DNA from: Nocardia spumae
Lineage (GTDB): Bacteria > Actinomycetota > Actinomycetes > Mycobacteriales > Mycobacteriaceae
DNA length: 64,000 nucleotides
Direction of reading: 5' to 3'
Assembly: GCF_020733635.1 (NCBI RefSeq)
Contig: NZ_JAJFZL010000001.1
Span: 2,356,001-2,420,000, forward strand
The position numbers were made by a program, and so were the translations under genes. Below are positions 48,259 through 56,561 of this stretch, one piece after another (the stretch's first letter is position 1; each line of letters opens with the position of its first letter). Below the pieces are notes generated by a model. That model saw nothing but the letters and a program-made list of their open reading frames with translations. It made no database searches and was not told the origin of the DNA.

Positions 48259-50694
48259 ATGAGTGCAGACGAATTGTCCGACGGCGCCAAGGATCTGGTG
48301 GCCGCGCGAGATCAACTGCTGGGCAGCGGAGACGCGCGTCGCCCGCGCCTGGGCGCCGACGCGCTGCGGCAGGCACTGGTCGACCTGCACGATCTGTGGT
48401 TGACCAGCAAGGGGGCCGAGCTGGGCATCACCGCCGACAGCGGACTGGCCGTGGTGGCCGTCGGTGGCCTGGGACGACGGGAGATGCTGCCCTATTCGGA
48501 TCTGGATCTGGTGCTGCTGCACGACGATGTGGATCCCGAACGGGTCGCGGAGGTGGCCGATCGGCTCTGGTACCCGCTGTGGGACGCGCACATCAAACTC
48601 GACCACAGTGTGCGCACGGTGCCGCAGGCCCTGCGAGTGGCCGCCGAGGACCTCACCGCCGCGCTGGGCATGCTCGACGCCCGGCACATCGTCGGAGACG
48701 CCGAGCTGAGCAATCTGCTCATCGGCGGCGTCCGGCGCGAATGGCGGACCGGAATCCGTTCTCGGTTCGGCGAACTGGTCGAACAGGCGCAGGCGCGCTG
48801 GAAGCGCAACGGTGAGGTCGCCCATCGCGCCGAACCCGACCTCAAGAGCGGCCGCGGCGGACTACGCGATATTCAGCTGCTCGACGCGCTGGCCATCGCC
48901 CAGTTGACCGACGCGATGCCGGGCTTGGGCCCCGATGTGCCCGGCGGCGGACTCGACGCCGCCCATCGCCGTCTGCTGGACGTGCGCACCGAACTGCATC
49001 GGGTGGCCGGTCGCTCCCGGGACCAGTTGCGGGCCCAGGACGCCGACGAGATCGGCGCCGCGCTGCGCATCGGCGATCGATTCGATCTGGCCCGCACGCT
49101 CAGCGATGCGGCACGCACGGTTGTCTACTCGGTGGACGTCGGCGTGCGCACCGCCGGAAACGCGCTGCCCCGGCGCGGTCTGGCCCGGCTGCGGCGGCTG
49201 CCGGTGCGCCGCCCGCTGGACGAGGGCGTGGTCGAACACGCGGGAGAGGTGGTGCTTGCTCGTGACGCGCGACCACAACGCGATCCCGGCCTGATCCTGC
49301 GGGTGGCGGCCGCCTCCGCGCGTACCGGTCTGCCGATGTCGGCGACCACCCTCAATCGGCTCTCCGAGGATGCCCCCGAACTACGGGAACCGTGGCCGCG
49401 CGAGGCGCTCAACGATCTGCTCGTGCTGCTGGGGTCCGGTCGCGCCACCATCGACGCGATCGAGGCACTGGACCGGACAGGCCTGTGGGGCAGGCTGTTT
49501 CCGGAGTGGGGTGCGGTCCGGGACCTGCCCCCGCGCGATGCCGTGCACACCTGGACCGTGGACCGTCACCTGGTGGAGACGGTCGCCTACGCCACCGCGC
49601 TGAGCACCCGAGTCGCCCGCCCGGATCTGCTGCTGCTCGGCGCGCTGCTGCACGATATCGGCAAGGGGCGCGCGGAGGATCACAGTGTGGTCGGCGCCGA
49701 ACTGGCCACCCGGATCGGCCGTCGGCTGGGACTGTGGCCCGCCGACGTGGACAGTCTCGCGATGATCGTGCGGCATCATCTGCTGCTGCCCGAGACCGCG
49801 ACCCGTCGCGATCTCGCCGACCCGGCGACGGCGGCCCGCGTCGTGGACACCCTGGACGGTGACCGCCAGGTCCTCGAACTCCTGCACACTCTGGCCGAAG
49901 CCGATTCGCTGGCGACCGGTCCGGGGGTCTGGGGTGAGTGGAAGGCCTCGCTGATCGGCGAGCTGGTGCGTCGTTCCCGGTCGGCGATGGCGGGTGAACC
50001 TGTCCCGCACGGAGATTCGCCGGCCCCGGCGACAGTGGACCTGTCCGTGCTGGACAAGGTCGCGGCCGGTGGGGTGCATGTGGATCTGCGCGCCGGCGAC
50101 GGCCGATACACCCATGTCGTCACGGTGGTCGCACCCGATACGCCCGGTCTGCTGTCGGAGGCGGCCGGCGTGCTGGCCCTGCATTCGCTGCGGGTGCTGT
50201 CGGCGACGCTGTCCGCGACGGACGGTATCGCGATCGACACCTTCGTGGTGAGCCCGACATTCGGTGATCCGCCCGATGCCGGCCTGGTGCGGCAGGAACT
50301 GATCCGGGCGATCAACGGTGATCTGAAGCTGGCCGCGGCGCTGGCCGACAAGGAGCGCGAAACCTCCTCGCGGACCAGGCCTTACGCGCAGGCCCAACCC
50401 CGGGTGATCTGGACCGATACCGATCGGCCCGGTCAGGTGCTGCTGGAATTGCGGGCCGAGGACCGCCTCGGATTGCTCAGCCGGCTGGCCGCGGTGCTCG
50501 CCGCGCACGGCGCCGATGTGCGCTGGGCCAAGGCGGTGACCATGGGCTCGGTCGTGGTGGACGCCTTCAGTCTCGATCTCGGCGAAGATACCGAGGCGCG
50601 GCGCCGGGAGATCGAGGGGGCGCTGCTGGGGGTGGTTCCGCACCAGGAACCGAAGAAGCCGAGTGAAACGGACAGCGGTGCGGAGGGCAGCTAG
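48259..50694 (+). CDS. glnD: PII nucleotidylyltransferase/deadenylylase GlnD
   Basis: An 811-aa enzyme modifying and demodifying PII. The nucleotidyltransferase motif [19 protein letters not shown] is near residues 75-95. The HD hydrolase domain ([17 protein letters not shown]) is near 460-480, and two ACT domains at the C-terminus sense glutamine (about 615-690 and 725-800). ATG 48259 is preferred to the upstream GTG 48244. It is separated from glnB by a hairpin and is slightly shorter than E. coli GlnD. Confidence 0.96.
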   Translation: MSADELSDGAKDLVAARDQLLGSGDARRPRLGADALRQALVDLHDLWLTSKGAELGITADSGLAVVAVGGLGRREMLPYSDLDLVLLHDDVDPERVAEVADRLWYPLWDAHIKLDHSVRTVPQALRVAAEDLTAALGMLDARHIVGDAELSNLLIGGVRREWRTGIRSRFGELVEQAQARWKRNGEVAHRAEPDLKSGRGGLRDIQLLDALAIAQLTDAMPGLGPDVPGGGLDAAHRRLLDVRTELHRVAGRSRDQLRAQDADEIGAALRIGDRFDLARTLSDAARTVVYSVDVGVRTAGNALPRRGLARLRRLPVRRPLDEGVVEHAGEVVLARDARPQRDPGLILRVAAASARTGLPMSATTLNRLSEDAPELREPWPREALNDLLVLLGSGRATIDAIEALDRTGLWGRLFPEWGAVRDLPPRDAVHTWTVDRHLVETVAYATALSTRVARPDLLLLGALLHDIGKGRAEDHSVVGAELATRIGRRLGLWPADVDSLAMIVRHHLLLPETATRRDLADPATAARVVDTLDGDRQVLELLHTLAEADSLATGPGVWGEWKASLIGELVRRSRSAMAGEPVPHGDSPAPATVDLSVLDKVAAGGVHVDLRAGDGRYTHVVTVVAPDTPGLLSEAAGVLALHSLRVLSATLSATDGIAIDTFVVSPTFGDPPDAGLVRQELIRAINGDLKLAAALADKERETSSRTRPYAQAQPRVIWTDTDRPGQVLLELRAEDRLGLLSRLAAVLAAHGADVRWAKAVTMGSVVVDAFSLDLGEDTEARRREIEGALLGVVPHQEPKKPSETDSGAEGS

Positions 50695-50899
50695 GTTTAC
50701 CGACCGATTGCCTGATTGGTGAAGAAGCTGGTCAACTGGCCATTTATTGGTTAACCGTATTGTTGTGACAACCTCCACTGAATGTGATGCTCGCCACTCT
50801 ACTATCGGTGTGGATCGTCACGTTGATCCTGATCCGAGCTCTTCGAACTGTTGCTAGTGCCTACCTATCCGGCGAGGGTGCGTTGAGGGGAGCAGGTCG
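50695..50899. promoter_or_regulatory. AT-richer intergenic region with inverted repeat before a conserved hypothetical gene
   Basis: A 205-bp stretch clearly lower in GC than its surroundings. GTTGT-G-ACAAC (50762-50772) is an inverted repeat, and GGTTAACC stands just upstream at 50749-50756. These features suggest a regulated promoter for the 50900 gene, but I cannot assign -35/-10 boxes. Confidence 0.4.
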
Positions 50900-51202
50900 A
50901 TGGCCGTCGAAGTCGTGTCCGCATCCATGATCACCAGTGATTCGTCCCAGCACATCGCGCGTTGCGTCGGGGGTGACCGCTGGGTGGTGTCCTGGCTGCC
51001 CGGTCGCACCCTGACCGGTACCCAGGCGGTGACGGCGATGGCCCTCGCCGGCGCCCTGGCCGATGGCCAGCCCGAGTGGGCCGAATTGGACGCCATGGCA
51101 CTGCAATTGGGCCTGACCGCCCGTGAAGCGGTGTATCTGGTGGCCAGTGAGCAGCACGACATCAGCCGCACACCACGCCGGCGGCGCGACGCGCTGTCCT
51201 GA
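50900..51202 (+). CDS. Conserved hypothetical actinobacterial protein
   Basis: A 100-aa protein I do not recognise. It begins MAVEVVSASMITSDSSQHIA, has a Trp-containing middle (DRWVVSWLPGR), a possible helix-turn-helix (WAELDAMALQLGLTAREAVY) and a basic tail RTPRRRRDALS. GAGGGGAGCAGG precedes the ATG. It sits between glnD and ffh, the place held by Rv2917 in M. tuberculosis, without clear likeness to it. It could be a small DNA-binding protein; this is weak. Confidence 0.65.
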   Translation: MAVEVVSASMITSDSSQHIARCVGGDRWVVSWLPGRTLTGTQAVTAMALAGALADGQPEWAELDAMALQLGLTAREAVYLVASEQHDISRTPRRRRDALS

Positions 51203-51304
51203 CCGTTCGGCGTGGTCTTACCCAGGGCGAATCCACCGATCGCCGAGTTGCCCGTACCCTGGTAAACCGAGTGACGTCCCTCGACAAGACCAGGAGCGCG
51301 ATCG

Positions 51305-52891
51305 GTGTTCGAATCCCTTTCCGACCGGTTGACCGGTGCCCTGAAGGATCTGCGTGGCAAGGGACGCCTGTCGCCGGCCGATATCGACGCGACCGCGCGC
51401 GAGATCCGGCTCGCACTGCTCGAGGCGGACGTCGCACTGCCCGTGGTGCGGCAATTCATCGCCCGCATCAAGGAACGTGCCAAGGGGGCCGAGGTCTCGG
51501 CCGCGCTGAACCCGGCCCAGCAGGTCGTCAAGATCGTCAACGAGGAACTGATCGGCATCCTCGGCGGCGAAACCCGGCGGCTGCAGCTGGCCAAGACCCC
51601 GCCCACGGTGATCATGCTCGCCGGTCTGCAGGGTGCCGGTAAGACCACGCTCGCGGGCAAGCTCGCGAAATGGCTGAAGGGACAGGGCCACACGCCGCTG
51701 CTGGTCGCCTGTGACCTGCAGCGGCCGGGCGCCGTCACGCAGCTGCAGGTGGTCGGTGAACGAGCCGGCGTCCCGGTCTTCGCCCCGCATCCCGGCACCT
51801 CGATCGGCGGGGGCGACAATGCCCTCGGGGTGACGGCCGCCGACCCCATCCGGGTCGCCGAGGCCGGTATCGACGAGGCGAAGCGGCGCCACTACGACAT
51901 CGTCATCGTCGACACCGCCGGCCGCCTCGGCATCGACGAGGAGTTGATGCGCCAGGCCGCCGGTATCCGCGATGCGGTCCATCCGGACGAGACCCTGTTC
52001 GTCCTCGACGCCATGATCGGTCAGGACGCTGTCACCACCGCGGAGGCCTTCCGCGACGGTGTGGGATTCACCGGCGTCGTGCTGACCAAGCTCGACGGCG
52101 ACGCCCGTGGTGGTGCCGCGCTGTCGGTGCGTGAAGTGACCGGCGTGCCGATCCTGTTCGCGTCCACCGGTGAGAAGCTCGAGGACTTCGACGTCTTCCA
52201 CCCCGACCGGATGTCCAGCCGCATCCTGGGTATGGGCGATCTGCTCACCCTGATCGAGCAGGCCGAGCAGGTCTACGACCAGCAGCAGGCCGAGGAAGCG
52301 GCCCGCAAGATCGGTTCGGGTGAGCTGACTCTCGAGGACTTCCTCGACCAGATGCTCGCCATTCGCAAGATGGGCCCGATCGGCAACCTGCTCGGCATGC
52401 TGCCCGGCGCCGGTCAGATGAAGGATGTGCTGGCCCAGGTCGACGACAAACAGCTCGACCGGGTGCAGGCGATCATCCGCGGCATGACTCCCGCGGAGCG
52501 CGCCAACCCGAAGATCATCAACGCGTCCCGCCGGCTGCGCATCGCCAACGGCTCCGGCGTCACGGTCACCGATGTCAACCAGCTCGTCGACCGCTTCTTC
52601 GAGGCCCGCAAGATGATGGCGGCGATGGGCCGCCAGATGGGCCTGCCGGGCGGACGCCGCAACAACACCAAGGGCAAGAAGGGGAAGAAGGGCAAGAAGG
52701 GCGGGCGCGGCCCGACTCCGCCGAAGGGGATGCGCGGTGGTTTCCCGGGGATGCCGGGTATGCCGCCGGGAATGCCCGGGATGCCCGCGGCCGGAATGCC
52801 GGATCTGTCGAATATGCCCGCGGGCCTCGACGAACTGCCGCCGGGCCTCGAGGGGTTCGATCTGTCGAAGCTGAAGTTCCCCAAGAACTGA
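51305..52891 (+). CDS. ffh: Signal recognition particle protein Ffh
   Basis: A 528-aa SRP54 GTPase that binds signal peptides and delivers them to FtsY. G1 is GLQGAGKTTLAGKLAKWL, with DLQRPGAVTQL, DTAGR and TKLDGDARGG downstream. The M domain (about 300-440) holds the methionine-rich groove and SRP-RNA binding helix-turn-helix. A long tail has Lys/Gly repeats (GKKGKKGKKGG) followed by GMPGMP-type repeats, longer than in E. coli Ffh. The start is GTG 51305. No SRP RNA gene was seen nearby. Confidence 0.97.
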   Translation: MFESLSDRLTGALKDLRGKGRLSPADIDATAREIRLALLEADVALPVVRQFIARIKERAKGAEVSAALNPAQQVVKIVNEELIGILGGETRRLQLAKTPPTVIMLAGLQGAGKTTLAGKLAKWLKGQGHTPLLVACDLQRPGAVTQLQVVGERAGVPVFAPHPGTSIGGGDNALGVTAADPIRVAEAGIDEAKRRHYDIVIVDTAGRLGIDEELMRQAAGIRDAVHPDETLFVLDAMIGQDAVTTAEAFRDGVGFTGVVLTKLDGDARGGAALSVREVTGVPILFASTGEKLEDFDVFHPDRMSSRILGMGDLLTLIEQAEQVYDQQQAEEAARKIGSGELTLEDFLDQMLAIRKMGPIGNLLGMLPGAGQMKDVLAQVDDKQLDRVQAIIRGMTPAERANPKIINASRRLRIANGSGVTVTDVNQLVDRFFEARKMMAAMGRQMGLPGGRRNNTKGKKGKKGKKGGRGPTPPKGMRGGFPGMPGMPPGMPGMPAAGMPDLSNMPAGLDELPPGLEGFDLSKLKFPKN

Positions 52892-52937
52892 GCTGTATCT
52901 CGGCGGGATCATTCCGACGACGGGGCCAGGAGGCGAT

Positions 52938-54038
52938 ATGCGGCTGCATCTTCGGGGCGTCGTACTTCCCGACGACGAGGTCCGCGACCTCTGGGTGCGC
53001 GACGGAGTGATCTCCGACGAGCCGGTGTGCGATGCCGAAACCCTGTGCGACACCGGATGGATCGTGCCGGGACTGGTCGATGCCCACTGCCACGTCGGTA
53101 TCCGCTACGGCGGCGGTCACGAGGATCGGGCGGGTGCGATCGCGCAGGCCGAGGTCGAGCGCGACGCGGGGGCGCTGCTTCTGCGTGATGCCGGATCGCC
53201 CATCGATACGCGGTTCGTCGACGACCATCACGAGCTGCCGAAGATCATCCGCGCCGGCCGCCACATCGCCCGGCCCAAACGCTATATCCGCGAACTGGGC
53301 ATCGAGCTCGACGACGAGCGCGACTTGCCCGATATCGTTGCCGAACAGGCCCGATTCGGTGACGGCTGGGTCAAGATCGTCGGTGACTGGATCGATCGCT
53401 CGGTCGGCGATCTGCGTCCGCTGTGGAGCGATGCGATCCTGAAGGAGGCCATCGATGCCGCGCATCGCGAGGGCGCCCGCGTCACCGCGCACGTCTTCGG
53501 TGAGGACGCCCTGCCCGGATTGATCGGCGCCGGGATCGACTGCCTCGAACACGGCACCGGCCTCACCGGCGACACCATCGAGATGATGGTCACCCACGGC
53601 ACCGCTCTGGTGCCGACCCTGATCAATATCGACACCTTTCCCGAGATCGCCGACGGGGCGGCCAAATTCCCCGTCTACGCCGCGCATATGCGCGATCTGC
53701 ACCGCCGGGTCCGCGATACCGTGGCCGACGCCCATGCCGCGGGCGTGCCGATCTACACCGGCACCGACGCCGGCGGTTCGATCCGCCACGGCCGCGTCGC
53801 CGACGAGATCGACGCCCTCGCCGGTGCGGGGCTGTCCCGGCACGAGGCATTGGGCGCGGCATCCTGGGGTGCTCGGGAATGGCTCGGTCGCCCGGGGATC
53901 GAACCCGGGGCACCGGCCGACTTCGTCGTCTATCGCACCGATCCGCGCGGCGGCCGTGCGGCGCTCGATGCGCCCGCGTACGTCGTGCTGCGGGGGCGGG
54001 TGTACCCCGGCCGCGATCCGGTCACCGGCCACCGGTGA
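52938..54038 (+). CDS. Amidohydrolase family protein
   Basis: A 366-aa metal-dependent hydrolase of the amidohydrolase superfamily. The HxH metal motif is VDAHCHVGI, later ligands lie in ARVTAHVFG and CLEHGTG, and the catalytic Asp is in YTGTDAGGSI. M. tuberculosis Rv2915c occupies the same place after ffh. The substrate is unknown; imidazolonepropionase- or prolidase-like cyclic amides are typical for the family. AGGAGG lies a few bases before ATG 52938. Confidence 0.9.
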   Translation: MRLHLRGVVLPDDEVRDLWVRDGVISDEPVCDAETLCDTGWIVPGLVDAHCHVGIRYGGGHEDRAGAIAQAEVERDAGALLLRDAGSPIDTRFVDDHHELPKIIRAGRHIARPKRYIRELGIELDDERDLPDIVAEQARFGDGWVKIVGDWIDRSVGDLRPLWSDAILKEAIDAAHREGARVTAHVFGEDALPGLIGAGIDCLEHGTGLTGDTIEMMVTHGTALVPTLINIDTFPEIADGAAKFPVYAAHMRDLHRRVRDTVADAHAAGVPIYTGTDAGGSIRHGRVADEIDALAGAGLSRHEALGAASWGAREWLGRPGIEPGAPADFVVYRTDPRGGRAALDAPAYVVLRGRVYPGRDPVTGHR

Positions 54039-54058
54039 ACCGCGCGCCCCGGGGCGAT

Positions 54059-54087
54059 TTCTTCGGACACCGCCCGTCTGGCAGAAT
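54059..54087 (+). promoter_or_regulatory. Candidate rpsP promoter
   Basis: TTCTTC (54059-54064), a 17-bp spacer and CAGAAT (54082-54087) within GTCTGGCAGAATG. The rplS upstream region holds the closely related ATCTGGCACAATG. This gives rpsP an unusually long leader of about 200 nt without a gene in it. Confidence 0.5.
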
Positions 54088-54291
54088 GAACGACCGTCCT
54101 CGTCGGCGCTCTCGGCCCATGCCGTGACCACCGTGTTGAGGACAGTGTCAGCCCGTCTCCGGTTACGTACCGCGCGGCGGTCACACACTCAACGCAAAAC
54201 CGGGCCCGCACCCCGTGTGGGCTGCTGAATTGCGGCCGTGACCACTCAGGCTGCCCACGGGCGGCCGCCATCGAAAGGCATAGGCACAGCC

Positions 54292-54726
54292 ATGGCTGTC
54301 AAGATCAAGCTGACCCGTCTGGGCAAGATCCGCAACCCCCAGTACCGCATCGTCGTCGCCGATGCGCGCACCCGTCGTGACGGCCGCGCCATCGAGAACG
54401 TCGGCAAGTACCACCCGAAGGAAGAGCCCTCGCTGATCGAGGTCGATTCCGAGCGCGTGCAGTACTGGCTGGGTGTCGGCGCGCAGCCCACCGAGCCGGT
54501 CAAGCGTCTGCTGGAGATCACCGGTGACTGGCAGAAGTTCAAGGGTCTGCCGGGCGCCGAGGGCACCCTGAAGGTCAAGGAGGCCAAGCCCAGCAAGCTC
54601 GACCTGTTCAACGCCGCGCTGGCCGCCGCCGACAGCGAGCCGGTCGCCGAGGCCGTGACCCCCAAGAAGAAGAAGTCGAAGGCCGCCGAGGGCGAAGCCG
54701 AGGCCGCCGCCGAGGCTGCCGAATAA
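54292..54726 (+). CDS. rpsP: 30S ribosomal protein S16
   Basis: S16, 144 aa, with the standard beginning [20 protein letters not shown] and core [13 protein letters not shown]. It carries a C-terminal extension of about 35 residues rich in Lys, Ala and Glu, common in mycolata and absent from E. coli S16 (82 aa). ATG 54292 is fixed by the conserved start. Its stop overlaps the khpA start (TAATG). Confidence 0.97.
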   Translation: MAVKIKLTRLGKIRNPQYRIVVADARTRRDGRAIENVGKYHPKEEPSLIEVDSERVQYWLGVGAQPTEPVKRLLEITGDWQKFKGLPGAEGTLKVKEAKPSKLDLFNAALAAADSEPVAEAVTPKKKKSKAAEGEAEAAAEAAE

Positions 54727-54968
54727 TGAGTGCGGTCGTCGCCGATGCCGTCGAGCACCTGGTGCGCGGCATCGTCGCCAATCCGGAGGACGTGCGCGTC
54801 GACCTGATCACCAGCCGTCGCGGACGCACCGTCGAGGTGCATGTCAACCCCGAGGATCTGGGCAAGGTCATCGGCCGCGGCGGACGTACCGCGACCGCGC
54901 TGCGCACCCTGGTCGCCGGAATCGGCGGCCGGGGCATCCGGGTCGACGTGGTCGACACCGATCAGTAG
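54726..54968 (+). CDS. khpA: KH-domain RNA-binding protein KhpA
   Basis: An 80-aa single KH-domain protein (Rv2908c position). The GXXG RNA-binding loop is in LGKVIGRGGRTATALRTL. KhpA with KhpB binds many RNAs and affects cell size and division in other Gram-positives. It is coupled to rpsP by a one-base overlap, and rimM starts immediately after its stop. Confidence 0.93.
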   Translation: MSAVVADAVEHLVRGIVANPEDVRVDLITSRRGRTVEVHVNPEDLGKVIGRGGRTATALRTLVAGIGGRGIRVDVVDTDQ

Positions 54969-55508
54969 ATGGAACTGGTAGTCGGGCGGGTCGCCAAATC
55001 GCACGGTGTGCGTGGCGAACTCGTGGTCGAGGTACGTACCGACGAGCCCGAACTCCGTTTCGCTCCCGGCTCACGCCTGCGGGGGCGGGCGCCGAGAAGT
55101 GACGTGGTGCAGACATACACGGTGGAGTCGGCCCGAGAGCATTCGGGCCGGCTCCTCGTGCGCCTCGAGGGTGTCGCCGACCGGACCGCCGCGGATGCGT
55201 TGCGTGGCACCGTCTTTCTCATCGAAAGCGATGATCTGCCGCCGTCGGAGGATCCCGACGAGTTCTACGATCACGAACTCGAGGGCCTGCGGGTGCAACT
55301 GACCGACGGGACCGAGATCGGCACCGTGAACGAGGTATTGCATTCGGCTGCGGGCGAGCTGCTGTCGATTCGGGCGGCCGAGGGCGTCGGTGGCCGCGGC
55401 GGCCGGGAGATCCTGGTGCCGTTCGTCACCGCGATCGTTCCGACCGTCTCGATCGCCGAGCGGCTGATCGTCATCGATCCACCCGAAGGTTTGCTGGACG
55501 AGGAGTAG
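54969..55508 (+). CDS. rimM: 16S rRNA processing protein RimM
   Basis: A 179-aa factor for 30S head maturation that binds S19. An N-terminal barrel ([19 protein letters not shown]) and a C-terminal PRC barrel ([12 protein letters not shown] to [10 protein letters not shown]) are both visible. It directly follows khpA and precedes trmD by 2 bp, the usual rpsP-khpA-rimM-trmD order. Confidence 0.96.
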   Translation: MELVVGRVAKSHGVRGELVVEVRTDEPELRFAPGSRLRGRAPRSDVVQTYTVESAREHSGRLLVRLEGVADRTAADALRGTVFLIESDDLPPSEDPDEFYDHELEGLRVQLTDGTEIGTVNEVLHSAAGELLSIRAAEGVGGRGGREILVPFVTAIVPTVSIAERLIVIDPPEGLLDEE

Positions 55509-55510
55509 CG

Positions 55511-56239
55511 ATGGGCACCGGAGCCGGCGATCCCGCGCCGCACGTCGATCCTGCCCTCCGCATCGACGTCGTCACCATCTTCCCCGAATACCTCGAACCC
55601 TTGCGAACGGCGTTGCTGGGCAAGGCGATCGAGAAGGGGATCGTCGAGGTGGATGTGCACAATCTGCGGCGCTGGACCCATGATGTGCACCAGTCGGTCG
55701 ACGACGCCCCCTACGGCGGTGGCCCTGGCATGGTCATGAAACCGACGGTCTGGGGGGACGCACTCGACGAGGTGTGCCCGGACGAGGCGCTGCTGGTGGT
55801 CCCGACCCCGGCGGGCGTGCCGTTCACCCAGGCCACCGCACAGCGCTGGTCCACCGAATCGCACCTGGTGTTCGCCTGTGGCCGCTACGAGGGGATCGAC
55901 CAGCGGGTCTTCGACGATGCCGCGCGCCGGGTGCGCGTGGAAGAGGTCAGCATCGGTGACTACGTGCTGATCGGTGGTGAGGCCGCGGTGCTGGTGATGG
56001 CCGAGGCGGTGGTCCGCCTCATTCCCGGCGTACTGGGCAATCAGCAATCCCACCAACAGGATTCGTTCTCCGACGGACTGCTGGAGGGGCCGAGCTACAC
56101 GCGGCCGGTGAGCTGGCGTGGATGGGACGTGCCGGAGATCCTGCTGTCGGGTAATCACGCGCGGATCGAGGCGTGGCGCCGGGAGCGGTCCGAGGAACGC
56201 ACCCGGGACCGTCGGCCCGACCTGCTGCCGCCCGAATAG
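55511..56239 (+). CDS. trmD: tRNA (guanine-N1)-methyltransferase
   Basis: TrmD, 242 aa, methylates G37 of tRNAs to prevent frameshifting. The SAM-binding trefoil knot has [31 protein letters not shown] and [18 protein letters not shown]. The first 17 residues ([17 protein letters not shown]) lie before the normal start [12 protein letters not shown], so a start further in is possible, though ATG 55511 lies 2 bp after rimM. Confidence 0.96.
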   Translation: MGTGAGDPAPHVDPALRIDVVTIFPEYLEPLRTALLGKAIEKGIVEVDVHNLRRWTHDVHQSVDDAPYGGGPGMVMKPTVWGDALDEVCPDEALLVVPTPAGVPFTQATAQRWSTESHLVFACGRYEGIDQRVFDDAARRVRVEEVSIGDYVLIGGEAAVLVMAEAVVRLIPGVLGNQQSHQQDSFSDGLLEGPSYTRPVSWRGWDVPEILLSGNHARIEAWRRERSEERTRDRRPDLLPPE

Positions 56240-56561
56240 CCGAAACCGTACTGCCGCAGCGGAACTCGTCCCCATGCCCGCGGAGTGGGCCGCGGATCCC
56301 CGTGCGCCGCGCGGGAACCGGCTTGAGTATCGCTCGTTGTTCCGCCGCGCGACGATCGGTCCCGGCGGGCGGTCCGACACGGGGTGCGGCCGCGATATCC
56401 GGTGACGGATCCCGAGGGGGGCGCCGGCTGTTCGACAACGCTGTGGCCAGCGGTTTTTCGCCGACCAGCGATATCTGTTACCCCGAGTCGGGGTGCGGCG
56501 AGCGAGATCCGGGTCGCGCCACTTGGCTCGCTGTCGGACAGCGACGGTAGTGTCAGCGAGC
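56240..56561. promoter_or_regulatory. Intergenic region before tex with a perfect 17-bp palindrome
   Basis: A 322-bp stretch without a gene. At 56528-56544 the sequence TCGCTGTC-G-GACAGCGA is a perfect odd palindrome, 17 bp before the tex start, the place for a repressor site or mRNA hairpin. It does not match the actinobacterial LexA box. Confidence 0.5.
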
